Of a stretch of 64,000 bases of DNA, positions 36,018 to 47,991 are shown one piece after another. Where the stretch lies: contig NC_092636.1 of the NCBI RefSeq assembly GCF_039555335.1, positions 52,693,706-52,757,705 of the forward strand. The letters run 5' to 3'. This DNA comes from Amphiura filiformis (lineage: Eukaryota > Echinodermata > Ophiuroidea > Amphilepidida > Amphiuridae). Position 1 is the first letter of the stretch. Each line of letters starts with the position of its first letter. Under the pieces are notes generated by a model. That model was not told where the DNA came from. It made no database searches and saw nothing but the letters and a program-made list of their open reading frames with translations. The position numbers and the translations under genes were made by a program.

Positions 36018-37725
36018 CCTAGTTTGCAAGTAATTCTTTATGGAAAAGAATTTTAGCTCGAGTACCAAAGCCTAGTTAATCTTGTCAATTGTCATACATG
36101 TATGAGTAGGTTGTATCAGTTTTTGTACGGCTGGTGAAAACTTTGAACAAAAAGAACTCATCATAAAGCAAATGGTGAAGGAATACTGTGGGCTGTAGGT
36201 GTATATAATATACATGTAATCATAGAACAGATGTAATATTTAATGTTTCCATAAGGCTTTCCATGACCCACTTTGAGGTGTAGTGAGGCATGAAAATCAT
36301 TTTTTTTAAAACTTGATTTGCTCCATTGCACTGTGCAATTGAAATTGGGAAGCAGTGCCACATTTTGAAAGCTAGTGTGTGCAACAAAATGCTCAAATGT
36401 ATAAAAAGGAGCATTACAAATTCACAATTTTGTACTTCCAATTTAAAAGTGTATCACAGCAGGTAAATTTGAAGTGCAAATTGGTTTATAATGTGGCTTA
36501 AAATTGGTTGGAATGTAGTGTAACTCAAAATGGGTGATCTATCTATAAAGACTACTTGCTATATTTTGTTGTGTTGCACTCGGCATGTATATTGCACTGC
36601 ACCATTTGAAGTTAGTTTGAAAGTGGAATCATTGTTTCTGCTCAGGTATATATCATGTCACCTACATGTATGTGAAACCATAAAAGCTGAACCTTTTGAA
36701 TATACACAGAGAAGATGTAAACATCTTTGGTACACAGCATAAACAAGTTTGGTGTGCGAAGGACAGTAACAGGGATGTGTTCTGGGAAGTACTGAAATTC
36801 TGAAAACAGGCCATTGAATTATAAAAAATAAAACAGAGGGATGCTGTCATTTTGTTGTGGACAAGCCCCCATAAGTGGTGAATGCAGCACACATAGCACT
36901 CGGCCACCTGTCCAAGGACCAGAATGATTTTCAGAAAATTTATCTGTTACCTTAGTTACCTACTTACATCCCTTCAGTAAATTGGAAATGACTGAACAAA
37001 ACAGTTATAATGAATACATGCTGAAGTATCAGTTCATGATTTGTGCACATGATATCATTATGCAGTACCAACCTGTTTGTAACTAGTACTGCAAGTTTGA
37101 AAAAAAAAAGCAAATGAAAATATTTCACAAATTTCTTCTGTAAGATTAGATGAATTGGAATGACTATATCTTACCACAAATGTGTACAACAAAAGGGGAC
37201 TGCTTAGTTTTAGAATGATCACTTTGATGAGTAGTCAATTGGTGTGCAGTTTTATTGTCTACGTTAATTGTATGATTTGTTGTGTTTCAATTGAGACTCA
37301 ACAGTGATGAAAATTTAAACATCCGTCTCCTGTAACAATCTCCTTTGCCATTGTTTCTAAATTGCTAAATGTTTGAGACAAGAATTATTTTTATAATGTA
37401 ACAATTTACTGCTTCATGGTCATGCAAAATATGCTATTTTATTGTAGCATAATTTTTGAAGTATGCCCAAACCAGTTTGTAATTAGTCAAAGGAAAAAAA
37501 TACAAAATTTATGGGACAGCTTTTTTGTATATAATAAAAAACAAATGTGTACTTTTGAAGTACGAAGTCCTAATAAAACATGTTCAATTTATTTGTAAGG
37601 TACATGTCAATATAATTATTTTGTGTTCAATGTTTAAGTTTCTATTCTGGACAACAAAATTGAGGAATAAATGTTAATAAATTCTGAATAATTATTTTTA
37701 GCCATGAAATGTTGTGTTGAGTGAA
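36018..37725. other. Low-repeat stretch ending in a distal poly(A) signal pair
   Basis: No gene seen. AATAAA occurs at 37666-37671 and 37676-37681, followed by GAAATGTTGTGTTGAGTG, a good G/U-rich downstream element on the + strand. This would suit a distal 3' end for PGRMC, or the end of an unrecognised non-coding transcript. Confidence 0.4.
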
Positions 37726-37853
37726 TTATGTTACATGTCCTTGTTGTGATGCGATCAGACCAGCACACCATATCTGCATTCCCTTTATATGTGTGTCTCT
37801 CGGTTATCCAACCAAATAAGCTTCAAATAAAACATGTTTTTCTATGCCATGAC

Positions 37854-38005
37854 CAGGGACAGGCGATTTGCGCGGAACTTTCTTTCCGCGCAATTGGCTA
37901 TTTATTTATTTATGGCCATAGGGATACATGATTTGCACTAAAATAAAGTTCCGCGCAATCTCCGCGCAATTTGCTATTTTTTTCCACGCAAATCGCCTGT
38001 CCCTG
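37854..38005. mobile_element. 152-bp hAT MITE with perfect 8-bp target duplication
   Basis: Begins CAGGGACAGGCGATTTGCG and ends inverted as CGCAAATCGCCTGTCCCTG. GCCATGAC flanks it exactly on both sides (37846-37853, 38006-38013). Inner arms carry CCGCGCAATTGGCTATTT and GCGCAATTTGCTATTT. The clean duplication marks a recent insertion. Confidence 0.88.
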
Positions 38006-38717
38006 GCCATGACACATTTTCATGCTCTGAAATTTCATCTGTTAGTTGCCAATCGTAGTGGTTACGTAATTCTCTTGGTTACTGGATCATGCTATTTTGG
38101 TATGCCTTCTGAGTGCCATACACTTTGTGTGGTGATTGTTTTGATCATGGTTCATTACTCAAGAATGTGATCCCATTAACATAGTAACTTAGCTGGCGAA
38201 TTGCAAAGTACCATCTTTTCAGTGTTATCACCCATATGAAGTTACATCCACACTTTTTTTGACAATTTAATGAAGATTTGCACATAATTCAAAACCAGAA
38301 TGTTCATTTCTCCAGCCAATGTTTGGTCCCATCATGGCCGGATAAGAGGTTGGACTGTACTTGTGTTTAGGCGACGAAAAAGACTCGGATTTTATAAAAA
38401 TTTGGAAAAAAAACACAAATTTCCTGTACAAACTTAGAAAATAATTGGAAACAAATTTTTTTGGTTATTTCCCCAAATTACAAAATATTAATTTCGGTGA
38501 TTTTTAAGTCATTAAAAAAAAAGCCCCACTGTCCGACCCTAATTGAAAGGTCAACCGCCATAGAACAGGGTTTTTTTTTGGTCATCTTATGAGGCTATTC
38601 TGAACAGATTCTATGAAAAAGAAGTCCTTGTGTTTATTTTTTGCCTCATGGAGCCATTTTTGTGAAATATGGGTGCAAATCGCCCTTGGGCCCCAATATT
38701 TGGTCAAGCTTGTAATG

Positions 38718-38918
38718 CGGGCTTTTCCAGTAAAAAATCAAACATCCACAATTGAAGACATAAACCTTAATCTGGCAGAGGGAGTATGAATTTCAAATGG
38801 GATTACATTTACCTGAATAGGTGACTTCATTTGAAATTCAGTAATTCACACCCCCTATGTGGGAGATTAAGGTCATGTCTTCCACAGGGGGTGTATGGAT
38901 TTCAACTGGAATGGCCCA
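38718..38918. mobile_element. ~200-bp TIR MITE, family R, copy 1
   Basis: Ends resemble GGGCTTTTCCAGT and the inverse AACTGGAATGGCCC. The body carries GATTAAGGTCATGTCTTCC and two CACCCCCT/AGGGGGTG boxes. A second copy in the same orientation is at 45125-45308. Confidence 0.7.
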
Positions 38919-39358
38919 ATATAAAACCATTTTATTTCACATTAGGCCTATTGCAATTTAAGCACAGATACTGGGAAGATTTAAGTCAACCAAGTAACAT
39001 TTAACTCAATACACAGATCAAAATATAACAATGTTTTATTTGCAAATATTACAGCATTTCTTCTACATATACAGTGCACAAAAGAATTGAGGTACCATTA
39101 TGTTCACCGCTGCACAAAGACATATAATTATGTCAAAATTAAAACAAGCAGCCAAAACATGTACCCTTTAGCTCTGATTTAAGACCTAATTTTGTCAGCC
39201 TACTATGATAATTGCCGAAGTAATTTTATGAACAAATCAATTGGGCATGAAAAAAAACACAACTTCTGAATTTGCATCTTCCGTGGGTTTTGGATCATTG
39301 TGTCTTTATTTCTTGAACGATTTCAGGTCTTACATCCGAGCTAACAGATGCAGCTATA

Positions 39359-40843
39359 GACCTTTTTCCCTCTTTCCCATCATGCACTATTCCAGGGGGG
39401 TATGAGTGTCGCAAAATACATCATCTCCCCGGGGGAGTACAGAGTTATGATCATCACCTTCTGGAATACGGACATTTCGGCTGGTGCCTATCACAAAAAA
39501 GGAATCCCCGATAATGATGATAATGGCGCGCGATCACTAATAGGCTTTCAGGGGCAAAAAACAACATTTCTATGCCTTATTGACATGGTGTCGTCACCAA
39601 AAAAAGTTTCCTGTTATTGAAACCTAACTTTGTATACATTTTATAGACCTAATGGTGAAAAACTAATGACGGGACACGCAGTGATATTTTGTCAGCGTCC
39701 GTTTCACTTTTTTTTCGGAGATGAAAATAAAATGTAAACAATGATCTCTTACACAGATGTTCTGCATCGCTCCGTAACTGCATCACTTGTGTATTCAATA
39801 ATTTGATAATTAATAACATCGATGGCCTTTACGATAATCCGCATATATGGAATCAGTATGCCCATATTAAGACAAAATAATTGCAAAGGCATACCTGCCA
39901 ACATTGAAAACCTAGAAAACAGAGTACATGGCGAACGTAGGGCGCGAAGCGCCCGTAGTATCGCCTCTGACGGCGGGGGCCCCTGGTGGGGTCCATGGGC
40001 AAAGCCCCGGTGGGGGTTGAGGGGGTGAAGCCCCCCAAAGCTAGAGGGTTTCTACACTGTAAAAACCCTTATAAGCCCCTTCGCAGAAGACACATTTGAT
40101 AGAAAAACAACAATAAAGAACAAGGTGAAAATGAAGCCCTAGGCTTTTATACACTTTGAGGAGGGATTTATACTCCATATCTAGCAACAATTTCAACACA
40201 TATTTGATGACTACAACCTTTGAAAAAAATGTGAAAAAACATTCTGGGACCTGTTTTCACAAGTTTGAAAAATATGCTTCCTTCACATAGAAAATGTGCT
40301 TTTCAAAATTCAGTTTCCTATACTTTTGTACATAACGATCATTCGTTGAAGCGATTTTTTGGCTTTATAACAAGGCCTACGTGACTGATAGGACACTGAT
40401 ATGATGCACAATACAAAGTTAAAAATTCAGAAAAAAAAACATTTAAAAAAAAAACATGTAAAAGTTTTTGTTGACTTTTGGAGAACCACTAGGCGTATTC
40501 TGAAGTGTTAGGATCATTCACAGTTAATTTGAAAAAAAACTGGAAAAAATTATACAAAATTACAGTTTGTTATCTTTAATATGGAAACCTCTAACTAATG
40601 TTTACCTCTTTATCTATCACATTATTATACATGCATTGGTTTTCCATGCATTTATAATATGTGCTAGATGAAGAGGTAAACATTAGTTAGTGGTTTGCAT
40701 ATTAAGGATAACAAACTGTAATTTGTTTGTAATTTTTTTCCAATTGTTTTCAAATTAACTGTGAATGATCCTAGCACTTCAGAATAGGTCCAGTGGTTCT
40801 CCAAAGTCGCCGAAAACTTTGGAAAAGAAATAAAATTAAAATT

Positions 40844-40878
<35 letters not shown>

Positions 40879-41049
40879 AATTTCGGGGGTATAAAACTCG
40901 GGAAATCGGAGTAACTCCGCGAAAATCGGAGTAGTTGGCAGGTATGCAAAGGCCTGGCAAAGACCATCGGATGCACACGATCTATGAGGTTGATGAACTA
41001 CGTCATACCCCCCTGGAATAGTGCATTGTGGGATAGAGGGAAAAAGGTC
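39359..41049. mobile_element. 1.69-kb TIR element hosting a nested hAT element
   Basis: About 46 bp of inverted terminal repeat, starting GACCTTTTTCCCTCT on both ends and running through ATGCACTATTCCAGGGGGG (right end inverted at about 41003-41049). No transposase frame. A 1055-bp hAT-type element sits inside (39891-40945). The outer target duplication is not clear. Confidence 0.8.
39891..40945. mobile_element. 1055-bp hAT-type element with 8-bp target duplication
   Basis: Ends ATACCTGCCAAC and the inverse GTTGGCAGGTAT, flanked on both sides by GCAAAGGC (39883-39890, 40946-40953). The 8-bp duplication points to hAT. Inside, a long inverted repeat (about 40475-40612 against 40668-40810; AACTAATGTTTACCTCTT and its inverse) forms a stem with a ~55-bp loop. 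A T26 run lies at about 40849-40874. No transposase seen. Confidence 0.85.
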
Positions 41050-41328
41050 AATTGGCTGCTGGTTCCAATTATGACATAACTATGTCTTTGTTTAGGATAT
41101 TCAGTAGGGGATATAACAGGTACCTTCATTCTTTTGTGAACTGTACATCGCACATCCTACAATATGAAGTGCATGCAGATGTGCTTTGTATATATACTAA
41201 CATACAAAATTGTGCATAATAATTATGCTCATCTATTTTTAAATGAGTATACAATTTGATATGTTTGAACTTAAATAATTGGCAAGAAGGTGAACTGATG
41301 TACACCATACCTGTATGTGTGATGCCAA

Positions 41329-42235
41329 TTAAGTTAGGCGGACAGCCTAACTTATTTCTTTCTTGCCATTTCTTTCTTCCTCTTTCTTCTTTCTTCTCAC
41401 AATTTGCTACTACTGCCGCATCGTTGATCGGATTTCGACCAAACTCAGTCACAAGCAGTATTGGGTAGCTGGCTACAAAAGGTATGGGTTGTTTAACGTT
41501 AGAGGTCATCCAAGGGGTCACAGGGGTCAAAAAAGGTCATCTTAACCGAAAATACTCCAATTGAGCTGAAATTTACATGCAATGATCCATATGACATTCT
41601 AAACATGTTTAAAATATTTTAAAATGCATTTAAGGTCATTAAGGGGGTCATAAAGGGGTCAAAGGTCAAGTTTTTCAAAATGCTTCAATTAAGCTGAAAT
41701 TTAAATGCAATGATCCTTATGACATCCTAAACATTTTAAAAATATTTTAAAATTCATGTAAGGTCATTAAGGGTCATAAAGGGTCAAAGGTCAAGTTATT
41801 TAAAATGCTCCAATTGAGCTGAAATTTAAATGCAATGATCCTTATGACATTCTAAACATGTTTCAAATATTTCAAAATTCATTTATGGTCATTACGGGGT
41901 CATAAATGGGTCAAAGGTCAAGTTTTTCAAAATGCTCCAATTGAGCTGAAATTTAAATGCAATGATCCTTATGACATTCTCAACATGTTTTAAATATTTT
42001 GAAATTCATTTAAGATCATTGAGGGGGTCATGCAGAGGTCAAAGGTCAATTTTTCAAAATGCCAGCTTTCCATGATTAAGGTAGGCTATATTAAAACGGC
42101 AATTAATGAAAATTAAAAAAAAAATTATTATTAAAATTAATCTTATCCAGCACAGTATTGCTACTTGATCAGATCATCACAGTCATCCGCCTAACTTCCC
42201 TCGTGCCCTTGCAAAGGGCACAGTTGCTCTAGTTG
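41329..42235. repeat. Minisatellite-bearing element with ~127-bp GGTCAAAGGTCA units
   Basis: About five direct copies of a ~127-bp unit lie at about 41495-42065; GGTCAA landmarks fall near 41661, 41788, 41916 and 42043. Each unit joins GGGGTCAAAGGTCAAG to an AT-rich body with GAGCTGAAATTTAAATGCAA. The array is enclosed by TTAGGCGGACAGCCTAA (about 41333) and the inverted ATCCGCCTAACTT (about 42186). This suggests it belongs to a transposon-like element of about 0.9 kb. The perfect hairpin TAAGTTAGGC...GCCTAACTTA sits at the left end. Confidence 0.75.
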
Positions 42236-42257
42236 GATTTTGTCCCTCGTCTGATTC

Positions 42258-42988
42258 AAGGGCTTTGGTATGAACGTTTGGACAGTATTATTTGTTGGAC
42301 ATGAGAGCACATCAGACATATCGAATTGTATTCTGAATACAAATAATATCCTTCTGATATGATACTGTAAAAGTCAATATTTTTGCGAGAAGATATTTTC
42401 GCGATTTTGAAGATTTTGTCAATTGCGCAAGAATTAAATTTCACGGTTTTGATATTGATACAATAGAAACCTAATGCAAAAGGTTATTTTATGTCCACTC
42501 ACGAAATTCGCGAAAATAATAACCTCGCGAAAATTTCTACTTTTACAGTATCAAATAATTTTGATTTTTTTAAATTCACGATATAATACAAATTTTATGA
42601 CAAATTATTAAAATTTGATATTTTTAAATTTTTTGATATATAACAGTCCTTGAAGTAAACTTTATAAATCTAATGATGAATTGAAAATTTGACCTTTCAT
42701 ATTGAAGATATACATTTTTCCCCCAAAAGACCTAACTTTTTTGCGTGTTTTGGGGGGAAATCCATATCTTCAATACGAAAGATCAAGTACATATCATTAG
42801 ATTTATTAAGTTTATTTCGAGGACTGTTAAATATCAATTTTTAATCATTTGCAATAAAATGTGTATTATATCGCGAATTTCAAAAAAAATCAAAATTATT
42901 TGATATGAGATAGACATTCTGCATATTCAGAATGTAATTTGATATGTCTGATAAAAAATACTGCCCAAATGCTCATACCAGAGCCCTT
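42258..42988. mobile_element. Family P palindromic TIR element, copy 2, with a nested MITE
   Basis: Ends AAGGGCTTTGGTATGA and the inverse CATACCAGAGCCCTT. It shares GACATGAGAGCACATCAGAC and the CCATATCTTCAAT inner arm with the element at 23564-24212. It is interrupted at 42365-42548 by a TA-flanked MITE. Confidence 0.75.
42365..42548. mobile_element. 184-bp mariner-type MITE nested in a family P element
   Basis: Inverted ends CTGTAAAAGT and ACTTTTACAG, flanked by TA (42363-42364, 42549-42550). Inner arms carry GCGAGAAGATATTTTCGCG-like and ACCTCGCGAAAATTTCT sequences. The family P sibling at 23.66 kb reads CTGATATCAAATAATTTT straight through this site, confirming an insertion here. Confidence 0.75.
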
Positions 42989-43864
42989 AATATCAAAGTT
43001 GTAAGACAAACATTGCAATCTATACAATGTGACCTTGTAATACTATTACCTGAAAATGCCACTGGAAACAGTATCTTGGAACTGTTTGTATGAATACTTA
43101 GAAGATACATGTACATGTATGACCAAAGACAAAAATCATTTTTTCATAATGCACATGATTAAATTTCCAGGATGAAATTGAATACTTCCATTAAGAATTA
43201 TGATAAAAATGTTTTAAATCTGTGAGAAGGCCAATAGGCAACTTGATGTTTATACATAAAAAATTATTTCAAATTACCCAGAATCAGACTTTTCATGACT
43301 TGAGACAATTAGTACAAAAAAGTTCAATTCCATTCATACTGGAACAAATATCTACAAATTCACCAATGACTAAGTCATTTCAATATAAAAAAAACTCACT
43401 GCAAGTTACATATATATATAACTGGTAAAAGAAATAAATGATATCGGCATTACAAAGTTCTGAATGGATTGTGGGATGGTTTAGAATCAGTTGAACTTTG
43501 ACCTATCAGGAATATTGCTTTCTGGGGCTTACAAAATATTTCTTAAAATGTTTTACTTTTAAAACACAAAAATATAAATAGAGATTATAATATGTTAGTG
43601 AAACATTTTAACCAATATTTTCTAAGCACAAAAAAACTCTATTTTCCTGATGGGTCATGAGTTCTCATGTACCAAAATTTGCCAAAACCATCTCAGCACA
43701 ATGCATTAGAAATTTAATGACAATATCACTTACTGTGATTCCACTCTGACAATCACAGATAACAAACACACAATGAAATCAAACACTACACCTGTATCCA
43801 TGGGCTCGCTCTATTTCATAGATGAACAAACAATTAACCTTTCAAAATTGACCTTTTTTTTAAA
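42989..43864. other. Gene-free stretch
   Basis: AT-rich; no gene or repeat recognised beyond a short (TA)n at about 43412. Confidence 0.4.
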
Positions 43865-44053
43865 TTGACCTTTTCAGTAAATCCCATCATTCTTTGCGAT
43901 TAGAAGTAAGATGCGAACATTGTTACTGCGCACTTCACGGCTTTGATATGTGCAGTAACAATGTTCGCTTAACAACGTGCACATTGGGGTGGCGTCAAAT
44001 GATGACATCTCAGGACTAACCGCAAAAAATTATGGGATTTCCGAAAAGGTCAA
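43865..44053. mobile_element. ~189-bp palindromic MITE, family Q, copy 2
   Basis: Arms TTGACCTTTTCAGTAAATCC and the inverse GGATTTCCGAAAAGGTCAA. Inner arms GCGAACATTGTTACTG and CAGTAACAATGTTCGC. Similar in plan and ends to 27895-28075. Confidence 0.7.
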
Positions 44054-44334
44054 TTTATGAAGCTTATCAGGTTCCGTCATTAGCAACAGAGCTGGATCAC
44101 ACAATATGATTTGGATAATTATTATCCCATTTCAGTATATTTGCAGCAAATATAGAAGTCATGGTATCATGGCAACAAGGTGAAAGAATGCTGGTTTAAC
44201 CTGCAGTACTGATAATAAAATACAAAACATTTATCCAGATAAACTACTGGAACTGTGAAATAAAGTGAAAATATGCCAGTTCACAGCAAAATATATTCTG
44301 TAAAATGACACATATGTTCACCTTATTGACTATA

Positions 44335-44540
44335 CTGTGTCTCGTCAAATATTGAATGGCGGCAGTGTGCTTACTGGGTGTTTATGCTCTCCACAGGATT
44401 AGGTTAGTGCCTTAGTGCGCCTTGTCTACATCGTAAAAGGTGCTTTATAAATCCCATTGTTTATGTTTAGCGCACATGATTAAAAACTGCCACTGTTAAA
44501 TATGCACATAGCCTTACTCTCAACTTGAGATGAGACACAG
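44335..44540. mobile_element. 206-bp TA-flanked MITE
   Basis: Ends CTGTGTCTCGTC and the inverse GATGAGACACAG, flanked by TA (44333-44334, 44541-44542), as in mariner-type elements. Inside, AGGTGCTTTATAAATCCC resembles a LINE or SINE tail. Confidence 0.7.
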
Positions 44541-44544
44541 TATA

Positions 44545-45124
44545 TATTAATTACTGTTATACTGATACAGCTTTTAACCTTGAACTGTATATGGACTAAG
44601 TATTAGCAAGATAAATATATACACACTCAGTTAACTCTGACACTAATATCACATTACCACATTACACAGCATCTCACAGCAAATGCGGTGCATTGGTATA
44701 ACCATTTGTACAATGAAGCCTCCCTATCTACTGGTACCTTATATTACCAAATGCACATTATGCTAATAAATATGTGACATGATCAAAGTGAATGAGTCTC
44801 ATGTCTGCAATTTTCAATTACAAGTTTTTTACATCATTTTCTGGCAGTGTATGAATGCTACATTTTGATGCAAACCCATAAAAATCTGACATCTGGTTAC
44901 CGAGTTGTGAGCTGAGTCAATGGCTGAAAGCATTATAAAACAAAAGAATATGAACACTGTTTTTGTCAATATCTCAAAAACAATATGAGCGACATCCGAC
45001 TCATTCCCCTTGATAATGTCACATATGCACATACTAATACTTATTTCAGTGCATCTACATCTATCGCTTGATGGGAATTGCCAATATATTGACTAGAAGT
45101 TGTTACCACAAACCAGCATAAAAT
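44545..45124. other. Gene-free stretch
   Basis: No gene or repeat recognised. Confidence 0.35.
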
Positions 45125-45308
45125 GAGCTATTCCAGTTGAAATCTATATTCCCTATGGAAGACATATCTGAATCTTTCACACAGGGAGTGTGAATTTCAA
45201 ATGGGGTTACCAGAATGAGCGACTCCAAGTAAAAGCTACACCCCCTGTGTAAGAGATTAAGGTCATGTCTTTCATAGCGGGAGTAAGGATATCAACTAGA
45301 ATAGCCCA
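45125..45308. mobile_element. ~184-bp TIR MITE, family R, copy 2
   Basis: Ends GAGCTATTCCAGTTGAAAT and the inverse ATCAACTAGAATAGCCC. It shares GATTAAGGTCATGTCTT and the CACCCCCTGTG box with 38718-38918. Confidence 0.7.
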
Positions 45309-45375
45309 ATCTCAACAACTGACTACTGCCATTTGATCACTAGCAATTTTCCCATCACTGACAGTGCCTGTTAGT

Positions 45376-45724
45376 TAGCCTTGGTTCAAGGCATTAGGAC
45401 GCTGGGATAGTATTTTTCTTTTTGCTTCTCGATTTATTTTTATTCTGATCTCTGTTAGTCTTGCCCACCTACCTCTGCTGAACTACAAGTTCTCAATCTA
45501 TACAACAACTATAAGTTCTCAATCTATAATATATTGCAGCTTGTAGCTTGCAGTTACATTATGAAAATTGGGATCAGCCATTTTCTCTGGTTACCATATC
45601 CATGCTTTTGCAAACCCTGACCAGCAGGGTTGCTAGCGGTTCGATATACTATACTTACAGCAGAGGTAGGTGGACAAGACTTATATAGATCAGAATTAAA
45701 ATAAATGCTATCCCAGTGAGGCTA
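45376..45724. mobile_element. 349-bp palindromic element with 9-bp target duplication (Mutator-like)
   Basis: The 9-bp direct repeat CCTGTTAGT flanks it exactly (45367-45375, 45725-45733). Tips TAGCC and GGCTA are inverted. Long inner arms carry CTGGGATAG, ATTCTGATCT and CCACCTACCTCTGCTG with inverse copies. A 9-bp duplication is typical of Mutator (MULE) transposons. No coding. Confidence 0.75.
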
Positions 45725-45733
45725 CCTGTTAGT

Positions 45734-46730
45734 ATGATACAGGTTTGCCATTACAATGAATAATACTCTGAGAAACCTGGACGGACTAGTTTAAGACAGT
45801 CACTTAGGAGGATGTAATTTTCTTCGGAAGGGGGCCCCACATTATGTCCACAACCAGAGTCTTTTTTTTTTATGATGCTGCATCTAGGGTTGAGAAGTTT
45901 TATGACCTCCTTCAAACATAGATCCACAACAACTTATTCAAAAACGTCAGGAAATGATATATGGTTTAATTGACAGAATATGCACATAGCATACAAACAT
46001 TTTGATTGTTACTGCTATTTTGGCAAATATTTTAAAACGATAAGACCTTTGTTAATTTTATAACCCCTCTTTTTTGTTGAAAAACAATTATGATTCCCCA
46101 CATATTTGGGACCCACTTTCCAAAGAAAATGACAGCCTCCTTAAATAGTTGCATATATTTTGATCTAATTACCAACAAAACAAGCTTGTTCTTTTCAAGC
46201 AAAAAAAAAATCTGGGGTGAAATTCTCCAACAATATTCCAAGATATATCTAAACAGACTGTATCAACCCCCTGCTGCTTTGCCACTATGTCAATCTATAA
46301 GGTTTTGACCACAATCACTGACTTAGAGATGCGATTAGCTACACTGACCATGGAGGTAGCAGATGCTCTTAAATCCATGTATATCTGTGACCCCTCAGTA
46401 GCTGTGAATCCTATTAAAGTATTTGCATAGATCTGCCAAGTGGTCTTGGTCACTATATACCACTTGACATTTTTATCTACAAACTGAAGGCGAGGGACTG
46501 GTCTATCGATATGCTTTAACAAACCGTTTTATGCCCGCTACACTGTTCAATGGCTTTCTTGTACTATTTAAAATGCATGTGCCCTGAGCAAACTACAATG
46601 CGTATGCACACTGCAGGGCAAAGAACAATGGAAATTGCACGCATACTGACAGGCAATGATGTCACATGTCAAGTGGTCTATCTTAATACTAATTACGGCA
46701 TGTCCGTCCGTCTCTCTGTCTGCGAGCTAT
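45734..46730. other. Gene-free stretch
   Basis: No supported exon on either strand. Confidence 0.35.
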
Positions 46731-46835
46731 CGCGTGCGCGTGGCTCGCTAACGCGTGCTCGCGGTGCGCTGTCGCGTGCTCGCGGTGCGCTGTCACATGC
46801 TCGCGGTGCGCTATCGCGTAGGCGCAGTGCGAGCA
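46731..46835. repeat. GC-rich 21-bp minisatellite, five units
   Basis: Five head-to-tail 21-bp units of CGCGTGCTCGCGGTGCGCTGT type start at 46731, 46752, 46773, 46794 and 46815. It is a CpG-dense island in AT-rich sequence. Because 21 is divisible by three, long frames stay open on both strands; there is no other sign that they are genes. Confidence 0.8.
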
Positions 46836-46859
46836 TCGGAAAGCAGTGTGGTTAATCGT

Positions 46860-47991
46860 GCAGGTGCATCTCATCGGATCAACACATATTTCAAAACGGC
46901 ACACGTGCAGAGGCCTATTATTAGTAGCAGAACATGACTATTTCCGGGATGCAAAGAGGCGAACGATGTGTTTCCAGATTACAGCCAAGTAAGCATCACA
47001 GCTACAAAACTACTAAGTTGATTATTGTGTCAAATTGGGTCTTGATCATTGAGAGACGTATATCATAGTACCGTAGTTTAAAAGGTCGGGGCAAGTAGGC
47101 CTATATGGGTAACGGTGTTGGGTAATCAGAGATAGTCACAAGAACCACCCAACCCGAGAACCGCGAAATGTAGTACAGTATAGTTCTACAGTGCACACAA
47201 CGGTAACACAGCCACACAGTACATGGAGGGTGATACAAAGCTATACACCCTCTAAGATATAACTTGCATATTGTTAAGAGAATTTGTCCCCTGGCTTACA
47301 GATCTCAATATATTTGTCCTTACAGCATAATTTCAGTTATACATAAGTCATACTTTGTAAAAAATCTGCTAGTTATACAAATTGTGCAAATCTAAACATA
47401 ATATATACCTCAGGTCATCTGTGACCTATCCTAAAGTGCATTTTTAAAATGACACTAATAATATACATTTCCTAATAAATAAAGCAATGATATGTTGGAT
47501 TTGAAATTCCACATACTTTCAACACTCCCATAAACTTGACAAATATGATATGCAAAGCACTACTGTTACAAGCCTTCATTAAGCAACATAATAAATAAGC
47601 AATACATGTAAAAATGATAGTTGTGAGCAGGTGACTTAATTTGCATATAGCTGGTACCCGCACTCGTGAAGAAACAATACAGGATTGGCAGTAAAAAAGA
47701 CTTCAATTTGTAACTTGTCACTGAAAGTTCACGGATAGGTCGTCAATATGCTTGCTACCGTAAAGAAATCATTTGAAATTGTAACCACTGAATACAATCT
47801 TGTCAAGACCTGGGGTGTGTTTTACTAAACCATACACCATTATCACTCCCTTAGTCTGTAAAGATATCATATAAAACCTAATACCAGTAATACCTTTGGA
47901 CATTTCAATCTTCATTGTAACTCCACATATATGCTTGGAGCATGGACGGTTATGTATTTTTGTTGCAACTGAAGTTATAGGCAAGATGATT
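46860..47991 (-). other. Downstream region of the PDZD11-like gene, probable 3' UTR
   Basis: No coding exon. The 3' UTR of the - strand gene should begin at 47991 and run to lower coordinates. I found no clear AATAAA on the - strand in the first kilobase, so the end is not placed. Confidence 0.3.

Noticed and set aside
46550..46855. 101-codon frame with an ARGALSRARGALS repeat.
   Set aside because: Translation of the 21-bp minisatellite, open in several frames on both strands; no gene context.
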